From: an uncultured Oscillospiraceae bacterium | GTDB lineage: Bacteria; Bacillota; Clostridia; Oscillospirales; Ruminococcaceae | Direction: 5' to 3' | Length of the DNA: 64,000 nt | NCBI GenBank assembly: GCA_900542145.1 | Contig: UQMF01000001.1 | Coordinates: forward strand, 124,001 to 188,000 | In this document: positions 24,020 to 31,470 of the stretch, piece after piece | How the letters are laid out: each line of letters begins with the position of its first letter | Numbering within the stretch: position 1 is the first letter of the stretch | Program-made: the position numbers and the translations under genes | The notes under the pieces: model-generated | The model's input: only the letters and a program-made list of their open reading frames with translations | The model's database searches: none | What the model was told of the DNA's origin: nothing

Positions 24020-24030
24020 ATGCCGGAAGG

Positions 24031-24783
24031 TCACTTTCTCTTTCTGGGATTACCGCTCTTGCCGATGGAAGTCCTCAGGGAACGCAGTTCCTCCTTGGTC
24101 AGGTCGCGATAAGCACCGGGCTTGAGCATTCCAAGCTTCACACCGCCGATGGAGGTGCGGCGCAGTCTGCCGACTTCTAGCCCCACAGCGGTGCACATGC
24201 GGCGGATCTGGCGGTTCCTTCCCTCCTTGATGACGAAGCGGAGCACCGTCCTGTCCGGAGCCTCGGAGATTACCTCCACCGTGCAGGGGAGCGTCTTGAC
24301 TCCGTCGTCCAGCTCCACGCCGGACATCAGCCGGGACAGCTGATCCTCGTTCACCGCGCCGTCGATAGTAACTCGGTAGGTCTTGGGGACGTGCTTTGAC
24401 GGGTGCATGATGTCGTTCGCAAATTCGCCGTCGTTAGTGAATATCAGCAGTCCCTCGGAATTCCTGTCAAGTCTGCCGACAGGGTAAACGCGCTCCTGCA
24501 CGTCCGTCAGCAGGTCGGACGCCACCTTCCTGCCCATCTCGTCCGCCATGGAGGTGACGTATCCGCGCGGCTTGTTCAGCATGATGTAGCGCTTCTCCGC
24601 ACGCTCCGCGGATATCTCATCGCCCTCGACGCGGATCAGGTCGTTCACCGGGTCCGCCTTGTCGCCCAGGGTGCAGGGTCTGCCGTTCACTGTGACCAGC
24701 CCTGCGGAAATGAGTTCCTCAGCCTTTCTTCGTGAACATCTGCCGCTGTCTGCAATTATTTTCTGTATTCTTACCTTTTCCAT
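24031..24783 (-). CDS. 23S rRNA-type pseudouridine synthase, RluB/RsuA family
   Basis: The 250-residue protein has an N-terminal S4 RNA-binding domain (RIQKIIADSGRCSRRKAEEL, residues 4-23) and an RsuA/RluB catalytic domain with the active-site motif GRLDRNSEGLLIFTNDG (about 104-120, catalytic Asp in RLDR). The tail is basic (SGNPRKRK). It converts a uridine of ribosomal RNA, probably 23S U2605-type, to pseudouridine. The ATG at 24783 follows GAAAGGCAAAC; the frame is open further upstream through the end of dacF, but that part is antisense-like noise. It follows dacF by 62 bases and ends the operon. Confidence 0.9.
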   Translation of the reverse strand: MEKVRIQKIIADSGRCSRRKAEELISAGLVTVNGRPCTLGDKADPVNDLIRVEGDEISAERAEKRYIMLNKPRGYVTSMADEMGRKVASDLLTDVQERVYPVGRLDRNSEGLLIFTNDGEFANDIMHPSKHVPKTYRVTIDGAVNEDQLSRLMSGVELDDGVKTLPCTVEVISEAPDRTVLRFVIKEGRNRQIRRMCTAVGLEVGRLRRTSIGGVKLGMLKPGAYRDLTKEELRSLRTSIGKSGNPRKRK

Positions 24784-24845
24784 AAACTGTGTTTGCCTTT
24801 CTATGTACGCCCTCCCGGGCGGAATGAACTTTTCTGTATGCGCCG

Positions 24846-25970
24846 TCAGATATAAACTCCCAGCCGCGCGAGTATCTCCCGGAATATCCCCGGCTGCTGT
24901 TCCGGTACCGTTACCGTGGAATCCGCATAGAGCGGACACTCCAGCACCACTTCCCCGTCCAGCAGGAATTCCAGCTCCCCGAGCCGGTCGCCCTTCTCCA
25001 CCGTCCCATACACGAAGGGCGGGAGGAGCACCCGGCGCGTCAGCTTTCCGCGCTGCCCGTCCAGGAGCGCCATCGAAGCGTTGTGCGCGTAGACTCCCAC
25101 GGACTGCCCTGTGCCTGCCACCGCCACCCGGAATCCGCACCCCACATCAAGCGGACAGGACTTCACACTGGCGAAGCCGTAATCCAGCATTTTTGTGTGG
25201 TCGTTCCAGTCGTCCCCGGCGTTCAGCGTGACCGCGATGAGGGTAACTCCGTCGCGCTCCGCCGCGGACACCAGGCAGCGCCGCGCGTTGTCGGTGAATC
25301 CGGTCTTGACGCCGATGGCGCCGTCGTATCGCCGCAGCATTTTGTTGGAATTATACAGAGTCCTCTTATAGGGTGGGTTCCCGAATTCCACATCCGCGGA
25401 ACTGCACGAAACCACGCTGCGGAACAGTTCGTCCCTCATTGCAAACGCCGTCAGCTTCGCAAGGTCGCGAGCCGTAGTGTAGTGCCCATCGGCGTCCAGT
25501 CCGGAGGGAGTGACGAAATGGGTATCGTACAGTCCCAGCTCCTGAGCGCGGGAATTCATCAGCTGCACGAATGCCGGAATGCTTCCGCTCACAGAAACCG
25601 CCGCCGCATTCGCGGCGTCATTCCCGGAAGGGAGCAGTATCCCGTAGAGCAGGTCGCGCCGGCTCACCCGGTCGCCCTCCCGCAGGCCCATGGAGGTGCC
25701 CTCCACGCGGATAGCCAGGGGATCCACAGTGAACTCCCGGTCGGGGTCGCCTGCCTCAATGGTCAGCAGAGCCGTCATTATTTTCGTGGTGCTCGCCATT
25801 GCGCGCCGCTCGTCCGGATTCTTCTCATAGAGCACCGTGCCGGTCTGCGCCTCGATAAGTATGGCGCTCACCGCCGAGATATTCTCCGGCGCTGCCGCCG
25901 CGCGTATTCCCACGCTTCCTGCCAGGGACAGCGCCGCCAGCACCACCGTTATTCTTGCCATCGCTCTCAT
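24846..25970 (-). CDS. dacF: D-alanyl-D-alanine carboxypeptidase (DacF type)
   Basis: The 374-residue protein trims the terminal D-Ala of peptidoglycan stem peptides. It has a signal peptide (1-27) and the three penicillin-binding motifs: STTK (Ser60 to Lys63), SGN near 115 and KTG in GAIGVKTGFTD. The C-terminal ~90 residues form the PBP5-type beta domain (GTVEKGDRLGELEFLLDGE); a membrane-binding amphipathic end is plausible (GIFREILARLGVYI). DacF acts in spore cortex or vegetative wall maturation. The ATG follows GGAGGAAG. It lies 57 bases after gerW, consistent with a sporulation-linked block. Confidence 0.92.
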   Translation of the reverse strand: MRAMARITVVLAALSLAGSVGIRAAAAPENISAVSAILIEAQTGTVLYEKNPDERRAMASTTKIMTALLTIEAGDPDREFTVDPLAIRVEGTSMGLREGDRVSRRDLLYGILLPSGNDAANAAAVSVSGSIPAFVQLMNSRAQELGLYDTHFVTPSGLDADGHYTTARDLAKLTAFAMRDELFRSVVSCSSADVEFGNPPYKRTLYNSNKMLRRYDGAIGVKTGFTDNARRCLVSAAERDGVTLIAVTLNAGDDWNDHTKMLDYGFASVKSCPLDVGCGFRVAVAGTGQSVGVYAHNASMALLDGQRGKLTRRVLLPPFVYGTVEKGDRLGELEFLLDGEVVLECPLYADSTVTVPEQQPGIFREILARLGVYI

Positions 25971-26027
25971 ATACGCTTCCTCCCGATGTAATTATTTCCA
26001 TCGTTAGGTTGCGCAGAAATTCAGCGA

Positions 26028-26444
26028 TTATTCAGCGTCGTCGGAATTCTCCTCTTCCTCCGGCTCCTCGTCCTTTTTCTTCTTGTCACCGATGAATCCC
26101 TTGATCTTCTCGACAACGTTCGGAATGGCGTCGATAACTCCCTCGATGGCACTGGGCTTGCTGTTGCCAAGCTCCATGAGCTTAACGTCGCCGTCACGGG
26201 TGATGACGATGAACGCCACCGGCTTCACGGTAACGCCTGCACCGGCTCCGCCGGCGAACTTCTCCGCCGCCTGGGTGGGGAGGTCGCTTCCGCCGGAAGC
26301 AAACCCGAAAGACACCTTGGACACGGGAATTATCGTGGTTCCGTCCGGTGAGGTGATCGCGTCGCCGATTATCGTGTTGACGTCCACCATCTCGCGGATC
26401 TTTTCCATAGATACACCAAGAATACCCTCAATAGAATTAGACAT
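26028..26444 (-). CDS. gerW: GerW family sporulation protein (YtfJ)
   Basis: The 138-residue protein matches GerW/YtfJ of Bacillus, a forespore protein needed for normal germination: VNTIIGDAITSPDGTTIIPVSKV (23-45), the Gly-rich FGFASGGSD, GAGAGVTVKPVAFIVI. The C-terminus is a charged Lys/Glu/Asp tail. It has no signal peptide. The neighbour upstream is a DUF2953 protein, the YtfI relative, and this ytfI-ytfJ pairing is known from Bacillus. It implies that the organism or its lineage forms spores. Confidence 0.93.
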   Translation of the reverse strand: MSNSIEGILGVSMEKIREMVDVNTIIGDAITSPDGTTIIPVSKVSFGFASGGSDLPTQAAEKFAGGAGAGVTVKPVAFIVITRDGDVKLMELGNSKPSAIEGVIDAIPNVVEKIKGFIGDKKKKDEEPEEEENSDDAE

Positions 26445-26470
26445 AACAGTTCTCCTTTCAGAACGGTAAT

Positions 26471-27214
26471 TTATTTCCTGAGCTTGTCAATAGCGATCTT
26501 CGCCTTATCTCTCTGCATGTAATTGCGGACTGCCCTCCCGACGACCCAGAACAGGAACGCCACCGCCGCGATGGGCGTCAGCTTCGCGGTGAAGGAGCAT
26601 TCCGCCGTGGTTTCCTCCGACATGAAGTCCACGCTGATGTCGAAATCCGGCTTCACCACCGTGAAGTTCCCTTCCAGGAACGCCCGGACTACTCCGGCCA
26701 CAGCGCTTATCCTGCCGTAGTTCAGCGCAGCCTTCGCCGCGTCGTCGCCGCCGCAGACCACGCGCAGCCGGAAGGAGTATATCCGCGTTGCTTTCAGGAG
26801 CCGTTTCAGCGGCTTGCTGAGGGAATCCCACACAAGCTTCACGATCTCCCATATATCCGAAAGTCCCACGCGGCTCTTTTTCTTCGCCGGCTTTTCCGGC
26901 GCGGATTCCTTCTTTTTCGCGGCTACGGCGGATTCAGCGGATTTAGCGGAGCTTTCTGCGGACTTTTCCGCAGCCTCCTCCGAAAGCTTTTCGGTGTCGG
27001 AGGCTTCCGTTTCCGCTACGGATTCCGCAGCCTTTTCGGTCTTTTTGTTGCGGCGCTTACGCTTCCTTGTCCCGGCAGGGATCTGCACCAGGGTGATGAA
27101 CAGCCAGTTTATTCTCAGCCGCAGCCCGTCGGAATATTCAAACCTGACCTTTACCGAGGTCATGAGCAGTATCATTATCACCACGACCACTGCCCCGGCA
27201 ATGATCCAGCCCAT
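26471..27214 (-). CDS. DUF2953 membrane protein (YtfI-like)
   Basis: The 247-residue protein starts with a transmembrane helix (IIAGAVVVVIMILLMTSV), has a DUF2953-like start domain (VRFEYSDGLRLRINWLFITL), a long charged and low-complexity stretch of Ala/Glu/Lys/Ser (about 50-110) and a conserved C-terminal half (LRVVCGGDDAAKAALNYGRISAVAG; DISVDFMSEETTAECSFTAKLTPIAA) with a final hydrophobic segment. Function is unknown; the family travels with gerW in spore-formers. It lies 26 bases before gerW. Confidence 0.85.
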   Translation of the reverse strand: MGWIIAGAVVVVIMILLMTSVKVRFEYSDGLRLRINWLFITLVQIPAGTRKRKRRNKKTEKAAESVAETEASDTEKLSEEAAEKSAESSAKSAESAVAAKKKESAPEKPAKKKSRVGLSDIWEIVKLVWDSLSKPLKRLLKATRIYSFRLRVVCGGDDAAKAALNYGRISAVAGVVRAFLEGNFTVVKPDFDISVDFMSEETTAECSFTAKLTPIAAVAFLFWVVGRAVRNYMQRDKAKIAIDKLRK

Positions 27215-27248
27215 TAACTCACCTCCGCTGCGCCGTACTTCCCTCCGG

Positions 27249-27815
27249 TCAGTCCGAACCGCCGAAGTTCATCTCGTCGTATTCATCAAGATCCATCTGA
27301 TCTGTGCTGTCCGGAATAGTCGGAAGCGCACTGAGATCCGTCAGCCCGAAGCACCGCAGGAAGTTCTCCGTGGTCTTGTAGGCGATGGGACGTCCCGGGA
27401 GGTCAAGCCTGCCGTATTCCTCCAGCAGGTCGCGCTCCACCAGGCTGTTCACAACGCCGGAGCTGTCCACGCCGCGCACCTGCTCCACAAAGCTCTTCGT
27501 GACGGGCTGGTTGTATGCCACCACCGCCAGGACTTCCAGCGCCGCCTGGGTCAGCGGCACCTGACGGCGCGTTTCCAGCGCGGTCTTTATGTAGGGCGCG
27601 AATTCCGGCTGGGTCATCATCTGGTAGCTGTCCCCCAGCCTGTTTATGCGGAACGCACTGCTGTTGTCGATGTACCGGTCGTTGAGCCGGTCTATCATCT
27701 TCAGCACCGTGTCCTTCTCTATCTGACAGGCGGCGGAAAGCTTGTCCGCGTCGATCGGCTCGCCGCAGGCGAACAATACCGCCTCGATCACTGCCATGCC
27801 CTCGCTGAATTTCAC
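27249..27815 (-). CDS. scpB: Segregation and condensation protein B
   Basis: The 188-residue protein is ScpB, a winged-helix subunit (two WH domains, about 1-80 and 90-165) of the SMC-ScpA-ScpB condensin that compacts and separates chromosomes. Typical segments: IEAVLFACGEPIDADKLS, TQAALEVLAVVAYNQPVTKSFVEQVRGVDS and the DLPGRPIAYKTTENFLRCFGL. It overlaps scpA by 4 bases (ATGA), so the two are translationally coupled. Its SMC partner is encoded at 51.9-55.4 kb. Confidence 0.96.
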   Translation of the reverse strand: MKFSEGMAVIEAVLFACGEPIDADKLSAACQIEKDTVLKMIDRLNDRYIDNSSAFRINRLGDSYQMMTQPEFAPYIKTALETRRQVPLTQAALEVLAVVAYNQPVTKSFVEQVRGVDSSGVVNSLVERDLLEEYGRLDLPGRPIAYKTTENFLRCFGLTDLSALPTIPDSTDQMDLDEYDEMNFGGSD

Positions 27816-28558
27816 TGCTCCGTCCCCTCCGTTTCTGCCGTGTTCCCCTCATGGCTTTCATCGTCCGCCTTTGTGCGCAGACGTACACTGCTTCCGTCCG
27901 GAGAGATGTAAATACGCCCCTCCTTGGAAAGCTCCAGTATCGCAAGAAATGTCGCCACAGTACGGGACCGCGGCTGATCCCTGTACAGCTCGTCCATCTT
28001 CACCGTGCCGTTCCTGCGCAGGCTCTTGAGCACTGCCACGATGCCCGTGAATACCGTGACGTAGCTTTTCGCCACGATCGGCTTTATCGACCGGGGACGG
28101 TAGCTTGCCTTCCTGCGTGTGCGCTCGTTCAGCGCGCTGTAAGCAAGCATTAGCTCCTCCGGCTGATGTATCTTATGATATGCCTTGTCGATCTCTATTT
28201 CCATCGGCTCGCGGACAAATACCACGTCGCCGAGGAAGCGCTTCTTAAGGCGCTCCGCCATGGTCTTGCACAGGGCGTATTCTATCAGCGCGCCCTGCAA
28301 TTCCTTCTTCATCTGCTCCGCCTCTTCCTTGGGAAGAAGAGCCGCGGATTTTATCATGATGAGCCGCGCCGCCATCTCAAGGAACTCCGAAGCGATCTCA
28401 AGATCCGCCTCGGACATTCGGTCAAGATACAGCATGAACTGATCAAGCAGAATGCTTATCTCGATATCCTGGATATTCAGCTTGTGCTTCTGAATGAGCG
28501 ACAGCATGAGGTCCAGCGGACCCTCGAATATCTCAAGCTTGAAGTTCAGTCCTTCCAT
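27812..28558 (-). CDS. scpA: Segregation and condensation protein A
   Basis: The 248-residue protein is ScpA, the kleisin that bridges SMC heads and binds ScpB. Family features: LNFKLEIFEGPLDLMLSLIQ (residues 4-23), DIEISILLDQFMLYLD, SEFLEMAARLIMIKSAALLP, and a C-terminal winged helix (VTVFTGIVAVLKSLRRNGTV; VATFLAILELSKEGRI). Length is normal. Its ATG shares one base with the stop of the upstream protease gene. Confidence 0.96.
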   Translation of the reverse strand: MEGLNFKLEIFEGPLDLMLSLIQKHKLNIQDIEISILLDQFMLYLDRMSEADLEIASEFLEMAARLIMIKSAALLPKEEAEQMKKELQGALIEYALCKTMAERLKKRFLGDVVFVREPMEIEIDKAYHKIHQPEELMLAYSALNERTRRKASYRPRSIKPIVAKSYVTVFTGIVAVLKSLRRNGTVKMDELYRDQPRSRTVATFLAILELSKEGRIYISPDGSSVRLRTKADDESHEGNTAETEGTEQ

Positions 28559-29292
28559 CAGATGAACAGATTTATCAGACCGCCGTCCGGCACGAAGAAC
28601 GAAGCCTTATTAAGCAGCCAGATTATACCGTTGGAGGCAGCACCCAGGGGCACATCAAGAGCGCCGAATATCAGCAGCGCGAAGAACACCCAGTAGATCA
28701 CCTGCTGGTTCTTCTGCATGAAGTACACTGCCTTGCCCGGCAGGAAGCTGGACAGGATATTGAATCCGTCGAACGGCGGAATCGGGATCAGGTTGAATAC
28801 GCCGAGGAAAACGTTGATGGTCGCGGTATAGCACAGCGCCATAACAACATACAGCACCACGTCGCTGACATTGCCGACAGAACTTACCAGAACGATCTTG
28901 GCAATGATGATCAGAATATAGCTAAGCAGGATATTCGCCAGCGGTCCGGCGAGAGAGGTCAGCGCCAGCGCGGTGCGCTGCTTGACCTTGGTGCAGTTCC
29001 TGATGTTCACAGGAGTTGGCTTCGCCCAGCCGATACGGCAGATGAACATCGCCAGCGCACCGAACGGATCAATGTGAGCGAACGGATTCAGCGTGAGCCT
29101 TCCCTGGCGCTCCGCGGTGTCGTCACCGAGTATTTTAGCCATCAGTCCGTGGGCGCACTCGTGTATCGGGAACACCACGAAGATAATGACAAGCACCGAG
29201 AACACGGACAGCACGCAGCTGATTATCTGCGCCTGCGTCGGGTTCCCGGAAAATATCAGGGAGAATATCTCAAGTAAAGGTCCTCTGAACAT
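28558..29292 (-). CDS. Site-2 protease family (M50) membrane metalloprotease
   Basis: The 244-residue polytopic membrane protein has the zinc motif HECAH (His44 to His48) in a helix and the second-site region NLIPIPPFDGFNIL (about 167-180). It lacks PDZ domains and is short, like the YwhC/rhomboid-neighbour M50B peptidases found upstream of scpA in many Firmicutes. It may cleave membrane-bound regulators or remnants; the substrate is unknown. It heads the operon, with its own promoter. Confidence 0.88.
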   Translation of the reverse strand: MFRGPLLEIFSLIFSGNPTQAQIISCVLSVFSVLVIIFVVFPIHECAHGLMAKILGDDTAERQGRLTLNPFAHIDPFGALAMFICRIGWAKPTPVNIRNCTKVKQRTALALTSLAGPLANILLSYILIIIAKIVLVSSVGNVSDVVLYVVMALCYTATINVFLGVFNLIPIPPFDGFNILSSFLPGKAVYFMQKNQQVIYWVFFALLIFGALDVPLGAASNGIIWLLNKASFFVPDGGLINLFI

Positions 29293-29355
29293 AAAAACTC
29301 CTTATTGCGTCACGCGCACTTACGCGCATATCTCTCAAGAAAAATATACATTTTT

Positions 29356-29384
29356 ATTATACCGCATATCTGCGCTTTTTTCAA
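29356..29384 (-). promoter_or_regulatory. Promoter of the M50-scpAB-gerW-dacF operon
   Basis: On the minus strand TTGAAA (29384-29379) and TATAAT (29361-29356), 17-base spacer. Confidence 0.7.
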
Positions 29385-29401
29385 GTAGCCGCGCAAAAAT
29401 A

Positions 29402-29430
29402 ATCGCGCATTTCTCGAAATAATGCGCGAT
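29402..29430 (-). terminator. Terminator after the small lipoprotein gene
   Basis: ATCGCGCATT (29402-29411) and AATGCGCGAT (29421-29430); on the minus strand TATTTTTG follows. Confidence 0.8.
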
Positions 29431-29452
29431 CGTGTATTATTTTGTTGAATTC

Positions 29453-29794
29453 TCACTCCGCCGCCCGTGTGAAGTAGTAGGTGGAATCGCCCTCCGGGGT
29501 CTGGACGGTGTAATACAGCTGGTCGTCCTCCTGGCTGTAGTTCACCTGCATGAGCTGCCTGCCGTCAGTATTCCGCACGATGATACCGCTGGAATTCCGC
29601 TCGAACTTCAGCGGCTCCCCGGAAACCTCCCCGGCAGACTGGGTAAAGCTATCGTCAGTGATCTCTATAGTGACCTGCTTGCCGTCGATCTCGCAGTTCC
29701 AGCTGCCACGGATACTGTCCATGGAAACGGAACGGCTGCACGCGGTCAGCATGAGTATTGCAGAAAGCGCAAATGCGCCGATGAATCTTTTCAT
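29453..29794 (-). CDS. Small lipoprotein, unknown function
   Basis: The 113-residue product has a lipoprotein signal (MKRFIGAFALSAILMLTAC, Cys19) and a compact domain of about 90 residues rich in alternating strands: GSWNCEIDGKQVTIEITDD, LKFERNSSGIIVRN and DDQLYYTVQTPEGDSTYYFT. This looks like a small lipocalin-like or copper-resistance-like beta barrel, similar in style to the larger lipoprotein upstream (GTWALAAINDG), but I cannot name a family. The ATG at 29794 follows AGGAGATATGAA; an in-frame ATG six codons upstream overlaps that site. It is a monocistronic gene. Confidence 0.75.
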   Translation of the reverse strand: MKRFIGAFALSAILMLTACSRSVSMDSIRGSWNCEIDGKQVTIEITDDSFTQSAGEVSGEPLKFERNSSGIIVRNTDGRQLMQVNYSQEDDQLYYTVQTPEGDSTYYFTRAAE

Positions 29795-29828
29795 TTCATA
29801 TCTCCTGTCCATCTAACATCTGCATAAT

Positions 29829-29857
29829 ATTGTATCACATTAAAATCTCATTGTCAA
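29829..29857 (-). promoter_or_regulatory. Promoter of the small lipoprotein gene
   Basis: On the minus strand TTGACA (29857-29852) and TACAAT (29834-29829), 17-base spacer. Confidence 0.8.
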
Positions 29858-29867
29858 GAACCAAAAA

Positions 29868-29892
29868 ACACCCCCGGAAAATCCGGAGGTGT
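29868..29892 (-). terminator. Terminator after the second lipoprotein gene
   Basis: ACACCCCCGGA pairs, with one mismatch, with TCCGGAGGTGT; on the minus strand TTTTTTGG follows. It overlaps closely with the promoter of the next gene. Confidence 0.85.
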
Positions 29893-29915
29893 CGACGTCA
29901 TACAGACGATCTTGA

Positions 29916-30536
29916 TCAGCCCTCGATAGTTGCGGAAGCCTGAGCGGTTCCGGCAGCATCTGCGGCGTATCTCATGAATACATACTTGTAGGTTACATCA
30001 TTTGACGCGAAACCATACGCAAATGTATCGGAGTCAGCATCATAATAAACTGTAAAGTCAACGCCGTCAATGCTGAAAATCAGACCACTGTCGGTCACAG
30101 TGTAAGGGTATGTTGCTTCACCCAGAGAAGAAGATGAAGTATATCCGTTCTCATCAATATTAACAAAAATCATTAAGCTCTCTGCTTCAACGCCAGTGGA
30201 TTCAGCATACTCGGCAACGCTCATTGTGTTGGTACCATCGTTGATAGCTGCCAGAGCCCATGTGCCATACATTCTGGTGATGTCGAATGCAGCAGCCTCA
30301 GCGGTAGCAGGTGCGGAAACCTCAGCAGTTGCAGAAGCGTCAGCCTCGGCAGTAGCAGGAGCAGAAACCTCAGCGGAAGAAGCTGTGGAAGCCTCAGCAG
30401 TAGAAGCAACTGCGCTGGAATCAGAAGCAGAGCTGGAAGAACTGTCGGTGGAATTATCCTTGTTGCCGCAGCCAGCGAGGGACAGAACAGCAGATGCAGC
30501 TACAACAGCTGCAAGGATCTTTGTGAACTTAGTCAT
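29916..30536 (-). CDS. Lipoprotein with Ala/Ser/Thr linker and beta-rich domain
   Basis: The 206-residue product has a lipoprotein signal (MTKFTKILAAVVAASAVLSLAGC, Cys23), a linker of Ser/Ala/Glu/Thr with repeated AEVSAPATAEA-type units (about 25-85) and a C-terminal domain of about 110 residues (YGTWALAAINDGTNTMS; SGLIFSIDGVDFTVYYDADSD; FAYGFASNDVTYKYVFMRY). The last part resembles a lipocalin-like beta barrel. The ATG at 30536 follows AAAGGAGAAACC; an earlier in-frame start at 30608 lies inside the -10 box. Function unknown; it could be a surface sensor or binding protein. Confidence 0.78.
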   Translation of the reverse strand: MTKFTKILAAVVAASAVLSLAGCGNKDNSTDSSSSSASDSSAVASTAEASTASSAEVSAPATAEADASATAEVSAPATAEAAAFDITRMYGTWALAAINDGTNTMSVAEYAESTGVEAESLMIFVNIDENGYTSSSSLGEATYPYTVTDSGLIFSIDGVDFTVYYDADSDTFAYGFASNDVTYKYVFMRYAADAAGTAQASATIEG

Positions 30537-30607
30537 AGTGGTTTCTCCTTTAATTACCATATTATTTCTATATTTTGTCATAAATTCATCATTTACAACT
30601 GTTGGCA

Positions 30608-30636
30608 ATTATATCACAAGCTGTTTGGTTTGTCAA
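30608..30636 (-). promoter_or_regulatory. Consensus promoter of the second lipoprotein gene
   Basis: On the minus strand TTGACA (30636-30631) and TATAAT (30613-30608) with exactly 17 bases between. Confidence 0.85.
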
Positions 30637-30735
30637 TATAGTTTTGGGTATTTTTGGAGATTGAAACAAAATTCCATGCGCATTTTAATAGATACATGTG
30701 TATATTTTACACCAAAATTTACTGGTTGATAATAA

Positions 30736-30767
30736 AAAAGCGGCTGCCGGAACCGGCAGCCGCTTTT
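30736..30767. terminator. Terminator after the repeat lipoprotein gene
   Basis: AAAAGCGGCTGCCGG (30736-30750) and CCGGCAGCCGCTTTT (30753-30767), a perfect 15-bp stem with an AA loop. On the minus strand further T residues follow. Confidence 0.9.
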
Positions 30768-30787
30768 CTATGTTCTGTTGTAAGAAA

Positions 30788-31108
30788 TTACTCAGCAGCC
30801 TCAGCGGTAGTCTTAGACTCAGCGTCGGAAGCCTCAGCAGTTGCCTTGGACTCAGCGACAGAAGCCTCAGCGGTTGCCTTGGACTCAGCGACAGAAGCCT
30901 CAGCGGTTGCCTTGGACTCAGCGTCGGAAGCCTCAGCAGTTGCCTTGGACCCTGCATCGGAAGCCTCAGCGGTCTTTACAGTGTCAGAAGCGGAGGTGTC
31001 AGCGGAATTAGCCTCAGAAGAGGAATCGTTGCCATTGCTGCAGCCAGCGCAGAGAAGTGTCAGTGCAAGTGCACCTACGAGTGTTAAAGTCTTTACAGTG
31101 TTCTTCAT
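30788..31108 (-). CDS. Lipoprotein consisting almost only of an 11-residue repeat
   Basis: The 106-residue product has a signal peptide ending LLCAGC (Cys23, slightly unusual lipobox) and then no globular domain: after a Ser/Asp-rich stretch, residues about 46-103 are five to six copies of an 11-residue unit of the form AEASxAxSKAT. The repeated DNA unit is 33 bases. Mature protein would be a flexible, charged, probably helical rod tethered to the membrane. The ATG at 31108 follows AAGGAGAAACT. It is the third lipoprotein gene in a row on this strand, each with its own promoter. Function unknown; a spacer or wall-interacting protein is possible. Confidence 0.7.
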   Translation of the reverse strand: MKNTVKTLTLVGALALTLLCAGCSNGNDSSSEANSADTSASDTVKTAEASDAGSKATAEASDAESKATAEASVAESKATAEASVAESKATAEASDAESKTTAEAAE

Positions 31109-31205
31109 AATAGTTTCTCCTTCTTTCCCGCAGCGATTTTCATATCGTCTTACCATTGCGGAATTTTATCGTATGTCAGAAGCTCAGTTCTTCTGACCGT
31201 TGTAG

Positions 31206-31234
31206 ATTATAACACCGACTTAACAAAAGGTCAA
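31206..31234 (-). promoter_or_regulatory. Promoter of the repeat lipoprotein gene
   Basis: On the minus strand TTGACC (31234-31229) and TATAAT (31211-31206), 17-base spacer. Confidence 0.8.
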
Positions 31235-31359
31235 CACTTTCTTGATACTTTTCGTGCTTTTGCACAAAGAAATCGTATACAGTTTATAATGTTCTTACAA
31301 AAAGTCAAATGTTTTGCCTCATATTTTGCCATTTATGTTACTTTATTTCTCATGAAAAA

Positions 31360-31389
31360 AATACCATCTGTAATATGATCGGTGGTATT
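31360..31389. promoter_or_regulatory. Inverted repeat upstream of hcp, possible operator
   Basis: AATACCA (31360-31366) and TGGTATT (31383-31389) are separated by 16 bases, about 80 bases before the hcp start. The only promoter-like elements seen in 31235-31470 are TTGCAC (31260) and TATAAT (31285-31290) with a long 19-base spacer. Confidence 0.35.
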
Positions 31390-31470
31390 AAATCCCTCTG
31401 TACGGAAATAATAACATGGCACGGAAATTGATTCCGGATACATTTTATAACAGAAAGGAACTTGATCGAC

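Noticed and set aside
24784..25140. N-terminal extension of the pseudouridine synthase over dacF
   Set aside because: The extra ~119 residues are Gly/Ala/Arg-rich translation of dacF in another frame; the S4 domain begins exactly at the chosen ATG.
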